Shown: in pieces, positions 17,535 to 27,168 of the stretch
How the letters are laid out: each line of letters opens with the position of its first letter
Position numbering within the stretch: the first letter of the stretch is position 1
Position numbers and translations under genes: made by a program
Notes under the pieces: model-generated
What the model saw: only the letters and a program-made list of their open reading frames with translations
Told to the model about the DNA's origin: nothing
Databases searched by the model: none
NCBI GenBank assembly: GCA_041163745.1
Contig: JBEAQU010000023.1
Coordinates: 43,396-107,395, forward strand
Direction of reading: 5' to 3'
Source of the DNA: UBA6168 sp041163745
Lineage (GTDB): Bacteria; Bacteroidota; Bacteroidia; Chitinophagales; Saprospiraceae
DNA: 64,000 nucleotides

Positions 17535-20507
17535 GTGAAAAAATACCTCTCGCTACCCCTCCTGGCATTCGCAGTCGCCCTGGTCACCTCCTCCGCCCCC
17601 ACCCTCCGGGAAAACGCATTGCCCGACGAATGGCTGTCCGCCGCCCGGGAACAGGCCTGGGTCGACAGTGTGTTCCATTCCCTCTCCCTGGAAGCGAAAA
17701 TAGGCCAGCTGTTCTGGCTACGCGTCCATACCGACAAGGATAAAGCCCATGAGGACGCAGTGGAAAAAATGGTCCGCCGATTTCAACCCGGCGGCCTATG
17801 CTTCTTCAATCCCACTGGCAAAGGCACACCGGAAAAACAAGTCGAACTGACCAACCGATACCAGTCCGTCACATCGACCCTGCCGATGTTCATCTCTGTG
17901 GACGGAGAATGGGGCCTCGGCATGCGCATGAAAGGAACCGCCCTCAGCTTCCCCCGACAACTGACGCTCGGTGCCATTCAGGATGACTTCCTGATCTACG
18001 AAATGGGCGCCGCCATCGCCCGCCATTGCCGACGCGTCGGCGTCAACGTCAATTTCGCCCCCGTCGCGGATGTCAACAACAATGCCGTCAACCCGGTCAT
18101 CGGATTCCGCTCCTTCGGCGAAATCCCCCGACGCGTCGCTAGAAAAGCACTCCAATACATGAATGGCATGCAGGACAACGGCTTGCTGGCCTCCGCCAAG
18201 CATTTTCCCGGCCATGGCGATACGGATACGGACAGCCATTACGACCTCCCCGTCATCCGTCATTCCCGCGACAGACTCGACAGCGTGGAACTCATGCCCT
18301 TCCGTACGCTCATCCGAAACGGCGTCGGTAGCGTCATGATCGCCCACCTCCAGGTACCCGCCCTGGATCCCGCTCCCAACCTCCCGACCACCCTCTCTCG
18401 CCGGGTCGTCACCGATCTCCTCCGCAACGAATTGAACTTCGACGGCCTCATCCTTACCGATGCCCTCGAAATGAAAGCCGTCTCCAAATTCCACACAGCC
18501 GGTGAAGTGGAAGCCAAAGCCCTCGCCGCCGGTGCCGATGTGCTCCTGCTCCCCGCCGATGTGGAGAACGCCTACTCCACGGTGTCGGAATGGCTCGCCG
18601 ACGGCCGCCTCGATACCGCTCAGGTCTTTCTCAGCGTCCGCAGACTCCTTCACTGGAAATACAGGCTCGGACTCACCAGCTTCTCCCCGCTCCCCATTGA
18701 AAATACGCGTGCCGATGTCAACGACCTCCCCGCCCAGGCTCTCAAAAGGACACTCTTCCAACATGCCTTGACCCTGGTACGAAACCGCAACAGCCTGCTG
18801 CCGATGAACCCCGCCGCCGCCGGTAAGACCGCCGCCCTTGCCATCGGCGCCGACAAGGACAACCCCTTCCACCTAAGCTTGTCCCGCTTCACCGATATGC
18901 CGCTATTCGCCACCTCCCGCGACCTCAATGCCACCCAATGGCTGGAAACCCTCGCCCCTTTCGATACCGTCGTTGTCAGCCTCCACCAAATGAGCCAATT
19001 CGCCTCCAAACGGTTCGGACTGTCCTCCCAGACAATCGACCTCGTCAGGCAACTTTCCAAAATTAAGGAGGTCATCCTGGTCGTTCACGGCAACCCTTAC
19101 GCCCTCCCGGAACTGGACTCCCCCGCTGCCATCCTCGTCGCCTATGAAGATGATCCCGTCGCAGCGGATATCAGCGCCCAAGCGCTGTTCGGAACTTTTC
19201 CCGTCACCGGCCGCCTGCCTGTCTCCGCTTCTCCCGCTTTCCCCGCCGGCACCGGTGTACAGCTCGACAACAACCAACGGCTGGGCTTCGGACTGCCCGA
19301 GGAAGTGGGCCTCCGCTCCTCTCGCCTGCGGCGCATCGACACCCTCGTCCGACAGGCCATCCGCGAGAAAGCTATCCCCGGGGCAGTCGTCCTTATCGCT
19401 AAAAATGGGAAAATAGTATTCCAACAGGCCTGGGGCCACCATGATTACCTGCCTTCCTCCCCCCGGACCTCCGTCTCCGATGTGTGGGACCTCGCCAGCA
19501 TTACCAAAATCGCCGCCACCACCGTCTCCTTGATGCTTCTTCAAGACCAGGGCCTATTCGATCCGCGGCTCCCCGTCGAGTCATATCTGCCGGAATTCGC
19601 AAACTCCAACAAGGCAGGCATCCCAGTCACCGATATGCTGACTCACCACGCCGGACTGACCCCCTGGATAAAGTTCTATGAGAAGACCCTCGACCACCGG
19701 CAACAACCCAGCCCCTCCTTCTACCGCGACAAACCTTCCGCCTCGTTTCCGTCCCCCGTCGCCAAAGACCGATGGCTCGCCGCCGGTTACCGGGATACCA
19801 TATGGAAGGAAATCATCGAAAGCCCGCTTCTCGGCCACCACCGCTACACCTACAGCGACCTGGGGTTTTACGTGGGCGGGGAAATCGTATCCCGCCTGTC
19901 CGACACCCCGCTCGACCTGTACGCCTGCCAATCCTTCTACCAACCAATGGGCCTCCGGTCCATCGGATTCAAACCGCTGGAGAAATTCAGCCCCGCCCAA
20001 ATTCCGCCGACCGAAGAGGATCGATACTTCCGACACCGCCGCATCCAAGGCTTTGTCCATGATATGGGTGCCGCCATGCTGGACCAGGTGTCCGGTCATG
20101 CAGGACTCTTCAGCAATGCGGCCGACCTGGCCGCCGTGATGCAAATGCTGCTCAACAAAGGCTTTTATGCTGGGACTCAATTCCTCCAACCCCAAACCGT
20201 TCAATACTATACCTCCCGATGCAGCGACTGTACCCGCAGAGGCCTCGGCTTCGACCTCCGCCAACTCGACGACCACTTCGACCCAAACCTGTCCAACAAA
20301 GCCAGCATCCGTACTTTCGGCCACCTCGGCTTCACCGGTACCGCCGCATGGGCCGATCCAGACCACCAACTGGTTTATGTCTTCCTGTCCAACCGGACTT
20401 ATCCATCCATGAAAAACAATTCCCTCGGCTCCCTCAATACGCGTATCCTCGTGCAGGACGCCATCTATGACGCGCTGGATCCCAACCCGCCAGCCTTTAC
20501 CCGATGA
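17535..20507 (+). CDS. Glycoside hydrolase family 3 (NagZ-like) fused to a serine beta-lactamase/esterase domain
   Basis: Start chosen at a GTG at 17535, which gives 990 residues and a signal peptide (MKKYLSLPLLAFAVALVTSS); the ATG at 17451 puts 28 odd residues before it. The N-terminal half is GH3 of the NagZ type: KHFPGHGDTDTDSH starts at residue 222 (the Asp-His acid/base loop) and the nucleophile is Asp309 in LTDALEM. The C-terminal half is a class C beta-lactamase/DD-peptidase fold: Ser655-x-x-Lys658, Tyr773-Ser-Asp, and a late HLG. Probable role: periplasmic or surface cleavage of N-acetylglucosamine-containing muropeptides coupled to peptide or ester hydrolysis (inference). Convergent with the aldo/keto reductase, 13 bases apart. 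Confidence 0.92.
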   Translation: MKKYLSLPLLAFAVALVTSSAPTLRENALPDEWLSAAREQAWVDSVFHSLSLEAKIGQLFWLRVHTDKDKAHEDAVEKMVRRFQPGGLCFFNPTGKGTPEKQVELTNRYQSVTSTLPMFISVDGEWGLGMRMKGTALSFPRQLTLGAIQDDFLIYEMGAAIARHCRRVGVNVNFAPVADVNNNAVNPVIGFRSFGEIPRRVARKALQYMNGMQDNGLLASAKHFPGHGDTDTDSHYDLPVIRHSRDRLDSVELMPFRTLIRNGVGSVMIAHLQVPALDPAPNLPTTLSRRVVTDLLRNELNFDGLILTDALEMKAVSKFHTAGEVEAKALAAGADVLLLPADVENAYSTVSEWLADGRLDTAQVFLSVRRLLHWKYRLGLTSFSPLPIENTRADVNDLPAQALKRTLFQHALTLVRNRNSLLPMNPAAAGKTAALAIGADKDNPFHLSLSRFTDMPLFATSRDLNATQWLETLAPFDTVVVSLHQMSQFASKRFGLSSQTIDLVRQLSKIKEVILVVHGNPYALPELDSPAAILVAYEDDPVAADISAQALFGTFPVTGRLPVSASPAFPAGTGVQLDNNQRLGFGLPEEVGLRSSRLRRIDTLVRQAIREKAIPGAVVLIAKNGKIVFQQAWGHHDYLPSSPRTSVSDVWDLASITKIAATTVSLMLLQDQGLFDPRLPVESYLPEFANSNKAGIPVTDMLTHHAGLTPWIKFYEKTLDHRQQPSPSFYRDKPSASFPSPVAKDRWLAAGYRDTIWKEIIESPLLGHHRYTYSDLGFYVGGEIVSRLSDTPLDLYACQSFYQPMGLRSIGFKPLEKFSPAQIPPTEEDRYFRHRRIQGFVHDMGAAMLDQVSGHAGLFSNAADLAAVMQMLLNKGFYAGTQFLQPQTVQYYTSRCSDCTRRGLGFDLRQLDDHFDPNLSNKASIRTFGHLGFTGTAAWADPDHQLVYVFLSNRTYPSMKNNSLGSLNTRILVQDAIYDALDPNPPAFTR

Positions 20508-20520
20508 TATACGCAACCTC

Positions 20521-21423
20521 CTACGGAACCGGATGCCCCTGCGATGCCACCATTATCCGGAACCATTGTTCGGTACTGAGCTCAACGGACAATGCATCCA
20601 CCGCATACCGCAGCCGCTCCAAGCGACCGGAACCGACAATCGGTACGAACCTGGCCGGATGCCGCAGAATCCAGGCGTACGCCACCATGTCGATGTTATA
20701 GGCCCCCGTCTCCTCCGCCACTTCCTCCAATACCGCCGCCACCCGCTCCGCCCGTGAATCCCGTGGGTCGAACAAGCGCCCGCCCGCCAAGGGCGACCAT
20801 GCCATCGGAACAATCCCCTCCCGCAGGAAGAAGGCCGTATTGTCGTTCTCCAGCTGTTCCAGACACAAAGGCGAAAACTCCACCTGGTTCGTCAGCAGCG
20901 GCATCGGACAATGCCGCTGTAACATCTCGAATTGCCCGGATCTGAAATTGGAAACCCCGAAATGAAGCACTTTCCCAGCCTGCCGCAAAGCCTCGAATGC
21001 CCGGGCTGTCTCCGACGGATCCATCAAAGGATCCGGCCGGTGTATCAGCAACATGTCCAGGACGTCCGTCCGCAAGTTGCGCAGGGATTGCTCCGCACTC
21101 GCCATGATGTGCGCATAACCGGTGTCGTAATGCCCGACCCTCCGATGCGGGAATGCCGGCCCCATGATCTTGATGCCGCATTTGGTGACCAGCTGCAGCC
21201 GCTGCCGCAGGGACGGCCGCAATCGCAAAGCCGCTCCCAACAGGGCCTCACAGGTGTGCGCGCCGTATATGTCCGCTATGTCAATGGTCGTGACACCCCA
21301 ATCCAAGGCCTGCTCCAGGAAGGAACAGATCTCCTCCCCCCGCATCTCCCACTCGTCCAGCCGCCACATGCCATGTGCAATTCGGGAGAACCGAAGACGC
21401 TCCCCCATGTTTACAATTTCCAT
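20521..21423 (-). CDS. Aldo/keto reductase (YdhF-like)
   Basis: NADPH-dependent oxidoreductase with a TIM barrel. 300 residues. The catalytic tetrad can be placed: Asp and Tyr in IDIADIYGAH, Lys in VTKCGIK, His in LLIHRPDP. The closest resemblance is to the YdhF type by the GVSNFRSGQFEMLQ and EFSPLCLEQLENDN segments. The substrate is unknown. Start at 21423 (MEIVNMGERLRFSRIAHGMWRL). It begins 13 bases after the stop of the c-heme/VCBS lipoprotein gene on the same strand, so the two are likely translated from one mRNA. Confidence 0.93.
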   Translation of the reverse strand: MEIVNMGERLRFSRIAHGMWRLDEWEMRGEEICSFLEQALDWGVTTIDIADIYGAHTCEALLGAALRLRPSLRQRLQLVTKCGIKIMGPAFPHRRVGHYDTGYAHIMASAEQSLRNLRTDVLDMLLIHRPDPLMDPSETARAFEALRQAGKVLHFGVSNFRSGQFEMLQRHCPMPLLTNQVEFSPLCLEQLENDNTAFFLREGIVPMAWSPLAGGRLFDPRDSRAERVAAVLEEVAEETGAYNIDMVAYAWILRHPARFVPIVGSGRLERLRYAVDALSVELSTEQWFRIMVASQGHPVP

Positions 21424-21436
21424 ATGATATCGTTTT

Positions 21437-23032
21437 TCAGTTGTTGTTGACTGCTCCCCTGATGTCACGCCCCGATCCCGCCTGCACATGCCCGTTGAAC
21501 AACAATAACAAGGATACCCGCTCCTGCATTCGCTCGGACATCCTCGGATCGGCCATGCCTCGCATGGCCGTCAGACAGGATCCCAACACCAGATCCTCAT
21601 CGCCATCCCCGTCGATGTCCCCACCCTCCATCACCATCCAACGCCCGCTGCCTGCCTCCGGCACACCGGAGGCTCGAAACGCCAGCGGACCGACCTGCTC
21701 GAAGTAGATGAACCCCTCCCACGGCCGGTTCCTGCTGTCCGGAAAATAGGAAATCGCCGCAATGTCCTGGTCGCCGTCCCCGTCGAAATCCCGGGTCACC
21801 GTGGCAGTGGCCCCGTTCATCGGATGAAACCACCCCTCCCGGAATCGCCAATCCCCCTCGTTGAGATAGATTCTTATTCCATGGTAGGGTTTCAATATCC
21901 CGGAGTAATCGGCATTGTCCCCGTTCGCCAACACCAAATCCCGTAACCCGTCCCCGTTCATGTCCGTCCATTCCATGTGACTGGAACCGTGAACCGGCGG
22001 GAAACGCAACAGAACCTGCTCTTCGAATCCCCCCGCCCCGTCATTGCGTAACAATGACACCCGCTCGTTCCCTTGCGTGACCAGGACCAACAGGTCGTCC
22101 TCCTTACCGTCTCCGCCCGCATCCACCGGCAACACCATCCGCACACCGGCTGACCGCATGACCGTGTTTCGCCCTCCCGTCAGCCCGTCCAACCGGGTCA
22201 CTTCACCCAGATGATGACCGAACTCGCTGATGACCAAATCCGTTTCTTCCGACTCCAATCCAGCTACCTCCGCCATGTGTACGGGTCTGTTCAATGAACC
22301 GACCAAAGGCCGAACCGACCGGATGCCGCCCCCATCCCGCTCCCCGATCCGCCATAACCCGCCGGCATACACATCCCCCGGATTCATCCTGCCCATGGTC
22401 AAAACTTCCAACGCCCCCTCCCGGTATCGAGCCGCCGATGGCGCACTCTCCAATCGGATGGTGTCGGCAATCTGGAATACGCTGTCCAGCCGCACCAGGT
22501 AACCGGATTGCATTCCGAAATACAAGGCCCCCGGTTCCGGCAGATAACGAACCATCGTGACAGACGGCACCACCGGAAATCGCAATTCCTTGACAAAAAA
22601 TTGATTACAATTCAGCGCAGATGCTTCCAATCCTACCCGCGCCTCCAAACTGTCAGGCGCACTATCCTGGTAATACCGCTTCAACCGCTCCCATTCCGCA
22701 GCACTCAATAGCGGCATCTCCGGAAATATCTTCGCCCGTTTCACCCGTACCAACTCTTCCGGCGACAACGTGTTCAACAGCTCCGCGCCGCCTTCTGACA
22801 AACCCAGGTACTGCTCCATCACCGGTAAAACCCGCTCCCCCCATACCCGCTTGGTTAACAAGGACGGGTCCGGCACCAAATGACAGCCGGAACAATATGC
22901 CTCGGCCAAGTCAGGTCCATCCGGTCGCTCTTCCCGACACCCCCCCGTCACCACGGACATGGCAACCCATAGAAGCACGGTCCACATCCCGTGTCTTCCG
23001 TAGTCTGACTTGCTCGCCTTACAGTTTTTCAT
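21437..23032 (-). CDS. Lipoprotein with a c-heme motif and FG-GAP/VCBS repeats
   Basis: 531 residues from the ATG at 23032. A lipobox (MSVVTGGC) predicts a lipoprotein. Soon after comes YCSGCH, a covalent haem c site, in a cytochrome-like stretch of about 80 residues. The rest is beta-propeller-like with calcium-type repeats DMNGDGLRD, DFDGDGDQD and DIDGDGDED. Similar proteins occur in Bacteroidota and Planctomycetota but their function is not established; electron transfer at the cell surface is only inferred. In-frame sequence upstream of 23032 looks non-coding. An aldo/keto reductase follows in the same direction. Confidence 0.85.
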   Translation of the reverse strand: MKNCKASKSDYGRHGMWTVLLWVAMSVVTGGCREERPDGPDLAEAYCSGCHLVPDPSLLTKRVWGERVLPVMEQYLGLSEGGAELLNTLSPEELVRVKRAKIFPEMPLLSAAEWERLKRYYQDSAPDSLEARVGLEASALNCNQFFVKELRFPVVPSVTMVRYLPEPGALYFGMQSGYLVRLDSVFQIADTIRLESAPSAARYREGALEVLTMGRMNPGDVYAGGLWRIGERDGGGIRSVRPLVGSLNRPVHMAEVAGLESEETDLVISEFGHHLGEVTRLDGLTGGRNTVMRSAGVRMVLPVDAGGDGKEDDLLVLVTQGNERVSLLRNDGAGGFEEQVLLRFPPVHGSSHMEWTDMNGDGLRDLVLANGDNADYSGILKPYHGIRIYLNEGDWRFREGWFHPMNGATATVTRDFDGDGDQDIAAISYFPDSRNRPWEGFIYFEQVGPLAFRASGVPEAGSGRWMVMEGGDIDGDGDEDLVLGSCLTAMRGMADPRMSERMQERVSLLLLFNGHVQAGSGRDIRGAVNNN

Positions 23033-24927
23033 CGGATTCGGCTTTCTTGTCCCTGACGAACGTAAAGGTAAGCCGCCACCGGCTTTTCCCCACGCTTCCG
23101 ACCCGCTTCTACATCGGTTTCTTTTCCTTGAATAAGGTCTGCTTAACACGGTATGTGTCTGAATCCAAGCCTGTCCCCTTGCCTCCGCTCCGCCCGGCGC
23201 GGATCTCCTGCCGCTCTTGGACCTCGCTCGGCACCTGCTCCCATTCCGGCTTACCGAAGTGTTCATGCTGGCTGCCTTCCTACACCGCACCGCGCCATCC
23301 CAACCTCCGACTGCCCAGGCCGACCGTATAAAAAAGGTGAAATAATCGACAGACACTCCCCGCGCCGATGCTACGATACCCGGATGACCTCGGCAGCAAC
23401 TGCGCTACCTGACAGGCTTCGATATTGACCATCCACTTCCCCACGCCATCTTGTAAACCAACCATACCTTTCATCCTGGCTCCCTGGAATGCATCCCGGT
23501 CTCCTTCCTGACCAACCGTACTTTCCGCCCCTGCTCTCCAGCCGAAGTCGATTCACCGCCCCGTGAAACCGTCCCAAAATTCTCGACCTTCGGAAAACGC
23601 TGTATATCCGGCCCCCGAATACAATCCTTTCTTCCCCATGTCTCCTGGAACTGCGGTTAGATTGTGCCGGGACCGACGACGCAGGCCCCGTTTCACTCCA
23701 TTTCCTCCGAGCAGCCGAGACGGCCCTCCCTTGCCTAATCCTCCCCTGTCTCCGCCGCAATACACCTCCACCAGTTCAAGAATACCGCACCGACCGGGGC
23801 CTCACCCGTCGACAAAGTTAAGCTTACGGTTTACGATGTGGGTGGTTTGGACAATTGCCAGCCAACCAACATCACCGCTTTACCGCCCCCGTCATCCCGT
23901 ATCCAATACCTCCTCCGTCCTCCCGCTTCTGCCTTGGCCGGTCGACCATTATCCCCGATCCCGCGCGGTTTGGCGTGCCCATTTTACGCTGGGGAGCCGT
24001 GTATCGCATCGGACAATTGCTCCGGCTATTCAACAATATGCCGGCACAATACCACTCCGACCTGACTCGCTTACGTTGCCTGACATATCATCGCTTTGAA
24101 GTCGTCCTTCCCACTTTCCTGCAAGGCTCCAGACACAGGTCTCATCCGGCTGCATACGGCTGGCATGCCTGCCCTTCTGTCCGTCGCCCCACAACTCGCC
24201 AACACAGCCCCCCTGCCCCGGCGCCCTTTTGTGGCTTACGTTTTTCTATTTCGCCATTGATTCGCTTCCCATAACCGTCAATCAAACCGATTTTCTGGAT
24301 TCCATCTGCCAACCGGCACAACCTTCCGACCGCTGATATCTTTTCTTTCTTTTTTTTCCTATTTTGGATGCATGGATCGCCGCAGCATCCGGCCAACAGC
24401 CCCCGATGTCGCCCCATGGACTTCCGAATCTTCATGGACCTGTTGAAAATGCCCTGCCCACAACGCTTTCTCCCTGCAAACCGCAGCCTCCTGGTCTGCC
24501 TTTCCGCTGTGGCCCTCCCGCTGACACCTGCCGCCCCGTATTTCCACCCCCCGCAGACCGCCGCCTGCACTCCGCCGGAGCACTGCCTTCGGACGTTCAC
24601 TTTCCTTGATACAGCCGAAATTGACAAACGCCACGCTCGCGCATACCGAAACATCCGCCCCTCGTGGGCCACCGCTCAGGCGGAAAGAGCCATCCGCCGA
24701 AACGGAAAACACGCCCGCAACTCACTTCGGGCCGCCCGTTGCCAACAGAAAATGTCGTTCCGCACGCCCGCTTTCCCAAAACCCGCGCCATTCCTTATCC
24801 CCACACCTTCCATCCCTCAGGAACGGCTGTTCCGAATCATCACGGATCTTACCCCCCGGACCGAAGCATACCAACGCATCATCCGGGAATGCAACCATTC
24901 CGAAGCCTTCACCAAACACGTTTGACC
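23033..24927. other. Long gap with no credible gene
   Basis: Almost 1.9 kb. Several frames are open for 60-190 codons on both strands, but they are overlapping, proline/serine/arginine-rich or of low complexity, and none shows a domain, signal peptide or conserved pattern. The plus strand is strongly C-rich. TAACTTTG on the minus strand (23813-23820) resembles a -7 element without a clear partner. Decayed genes or an unknown RNA cannot be excluded. Confidence 0.5.
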
Positions 24928-26985
24928 ATGAATCGACTCCGGTCCGAATCCTCCCCCTACCTCCTGCAACATGCCGATAATCCCGTGGATTGGTTCCCTT
25001 GGCATCCCGAAGCCTTCGAGAAAGCACGCAGGGAAGACAAACCCATCCTCGTCAGCATCGGTTATGCAACCTGCCATTGGTGCCATGTCATGGAACACGA
25101 GAGCTTTGAAGACGAAGAGACCGCCGGCTTCATGAACGATCATTTCGTATGCATCAAGGTCGATCGCGAAGAACGACCCGATGTGGACCAAATCTACATG
25201 GATGCATGCCAAATACTCACCGGCAGCGGCGGATGGCCCCTCAACTGCTTCCTCACCCCGGACGGAAGACCCTTCCACGCCGGCACCTACTACCCGCCGA
25301 CACCAGCCCACAACAGACCCTCCTGGCTTCAGGTGCTCCTTCATATGGCGAAGGCCTTCCGAGACCAACGCCGTACCGTGGAGGAACAAGCCGACCGTCT
25401 CACCAATATCCTGCGCAAAGGATCCGGCCCCGCTCCCGCTCCCATCCTACCGTCGGATGACTCGCTTGCCTTCCGACAGGATATGCTCCACGAAGCATAT
25501 ACAAAGATGGCCGCTAATTTCGACCGGAACTTCGGCGGATTTGGCCACGCACCCAAGTTTCCGGGAACCATGTCCCTCCAGTTTCTGCTGCACTACCAAT
25601 ATGCCTTTCAACACCCCGAAGCGCTGGACCATGCCCTGCTCTCCCTCGGAAAAATGTCCATGGGGGGGATCTTTGACCATCTCGGCGGCGGCTTCGCTCG
25701 CTATGCCACCGACGCCGCCTGGCAAATCCCCCATTTTGAAAAAATGCTTTATGACAACGCGCTCCTCGTCTCACTGCTCAGCAATGTCCTCCGACTGACG
25801 CATGATTCCGAATGGCTCGATGTCATCCGCCTCACGCTCGATTGGGTCGGTCGGGAAATGACCGACCCCCAAGGAGGGTTCTACTCCGCGATCGATGCGG
25901 ATTCCGAAGGTGTGGAAGGGAAATTCTATACCTGGACCGATGACGAAATCCAAAACGCCCTCGGCAAAGAAGCCGACTTGTTCCGACATTGCTTCCATAT
26001 CCGACCAACCGGAAATTGGGAAGGCACCAATATCCTGTACAGAACCAGCCAGTGGTCCGAACTGGCCGGGGAACTCAACATCCCCGTCCGGGAACTGAAG
26101 GAACGCATCGAAAACTGCCGGCAGTCCCTCTTCCTTCACCGCGCCCAACGGACCAGACCCATCCTGGATGACAAGGTGCTCCTCGATTGGAACAGCCTGA
26201 TGTGCACCGCCTTCGCTGATGCTTACACCGCTACGCTCGACCCGTGCTATCGGACAACCGCAGAAAACAATCTGGACTTTCTCCTCCGGGCCTTCCGCAT
26301 AGCCGGAAGCAACGATTTCCTCCACACCTGGAAAAACGGCCAAGCTCGAATACACGCCTTCCTCGATGATTATGCCTTCCTTGTACAGGCCATGCTCGCC
26401 GTCGCGGAGATCTCCCGGCGACACGAACTACTCCTGGAGGCAGGCCGATTGATCGACCACGTCCTGGACCAATTCCTAGACCCCGCAGAACCAGCCTTCT
26501 TCTTCACTTCGCGTGACCACCACGACCTGCTGCTTCGAAAAAAAGATCGCTTCGACGGCGCCACGCCTTCCGGTAACGCTGTCATGGTGAGCAATCTACA
26601 GCGCGCCGGTATTCTTCTCGACCGCCCCGACTGGCGGACCCTCGCAGAAAAGTGCCTCCGGGCAAACCTGGATCCCCTTCTCAAATTTCCTACTTCCCAC
26701 GGCCAATGGGCTTGCGCTCTCTTCGATGCGGTGTTCCCCATCCCGGAAATAGCCGTATTGGGTCCGGATGCCGTCCAGCTCTCCGAACAGCTGCTGCTGG
26801 ATTACATTCCTTACCGGGTGCTGATGGCAGCCCCCGAACCCATCCAAACTTTCCCGCTTCTGGCCGGCAAATCGGATGTCCCGGGTAACAACCGCTTCTT
26901 TGTCTGCAGCAACTATGCCTGCGCTTATCCAACCGATGATCCGGACACCTGCAAAACCATCCTTAGGCAACGTATCAGCGAATGA
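24928..26985 (+). CDS. Thioredoxin-fold/six-hairpin protein of the YyaL/SPATA20 family (DUF255)
   Basis: 685 residues, the usual length for this family. The N-terminal thioredoxin-like domain starts MNRLRSESSPYLLQHADNPVDW and has ATCHWCHVMEHESFED, with the CxxC pair in CHWC, then REERPDVDQIYMDA and GGWPLNCFLTPDG. The middle and C-terminal parts form an alpha/alpha toroid-like domain (GGIFDHLGGGFARYATD, WHIPHFEKMLYDN-type pattern). Its precise biochemical role is not established. The start at 24928 matches the conserved N-terminus; upstream open frame to 24664 is not family-like. It stands alone before the T9SS block. Confidence 0.94.
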   Translation: MNRLRSESSPYLLQHADNPVDWFPWHPEAFEKARREDKPILVSIGYATCHWCHVMEHESFEDEETAGFMNDHFVCIKVDREERPDVDQIYMDACQILTGSGGWPLNCFLTPDGRPFHAGTYYPPTPAHNRPSWLQVLLHMAKAFRDQRRTVEEQADRLTNILRKGSGPAPAPILPSDDSLAFRQDMLHEAYTKMAANFDRNFGGFGHAPKFPGTMSLQFLLHYQYAFQHPEALDHALLSLGKMSMGGIFDHLGGGFARYATDAAWQIPHFEKMLYDNALLVSLLSNVLRLTHDSEWLDVIRLTLDWVGREMTDPQGGFYSAIDADSEGVEGKFYTWTDDEIQNALGKEADLFRHCFHIRPTGNWEGTNILYRTSQWSELAGELNIPVRELKERIENCRQSLFLHRAQRTRPILDDKVLLDWNSLMCTAFADAYTATLDPCYRTTAENNLDFLLRAFRIAGSNDFLHTWKNGQARIHAFLDDYAFLVQAMLAVAEISRRHELLLEAGRLIDHVLDQFLDPAEPAFFFTSRDHHDLLLRKKDRFDGATPSGNAVMVSNLQRAGILLDRPDWRTLAEKCLRANLDPLLKFPTSHGQWACALFDAVFPIPEIAVLGPDAVQLSEQLLLDYIPYRVLMAAPEPIQTFPLLAGKSDVPGNNRFFVCSNYACAYPTDDPDTCKTILRQRISE

Positions 26986-27002
26986 CCTCCAAACCCTTCT
27001 TT

Positions 27003-27037
27003 TTTGTGGATTCTTTCCGGCCTGTTGTGTATTTTTG
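27003..27037 (+). promoter_or_regulatory. Candidate promoter of the T9SS block (porP/sprF)
   Basis: TTTG at 27003-27006, 23 bases, then TATTTTTG at 27030-27037. Predicted start near 27044, about 125 bases before the gene's ATG. Confidence 0.5.
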
Positions 27038-27168
27038 ATGTTTTCATAGGTAGCTAAACCAATCCCCTTTTCTCAAAACCGACACTTCCCGTGACATCGT
27101 GGATGCCCCTTCTTCCGGCCATTCATCCAATGCCCACGGTACACCGGCCGTTCCTAAATCCGACGCTC

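Noticed and set aside
24142..24925. Overlapping 176- to 185-codon frames on both strands in the gap before the YyaL-like gene
   Set aside because: Basic or Pro/Ser-rich, no conserved motif, mutually overlapping; not better than chance for this base composition.
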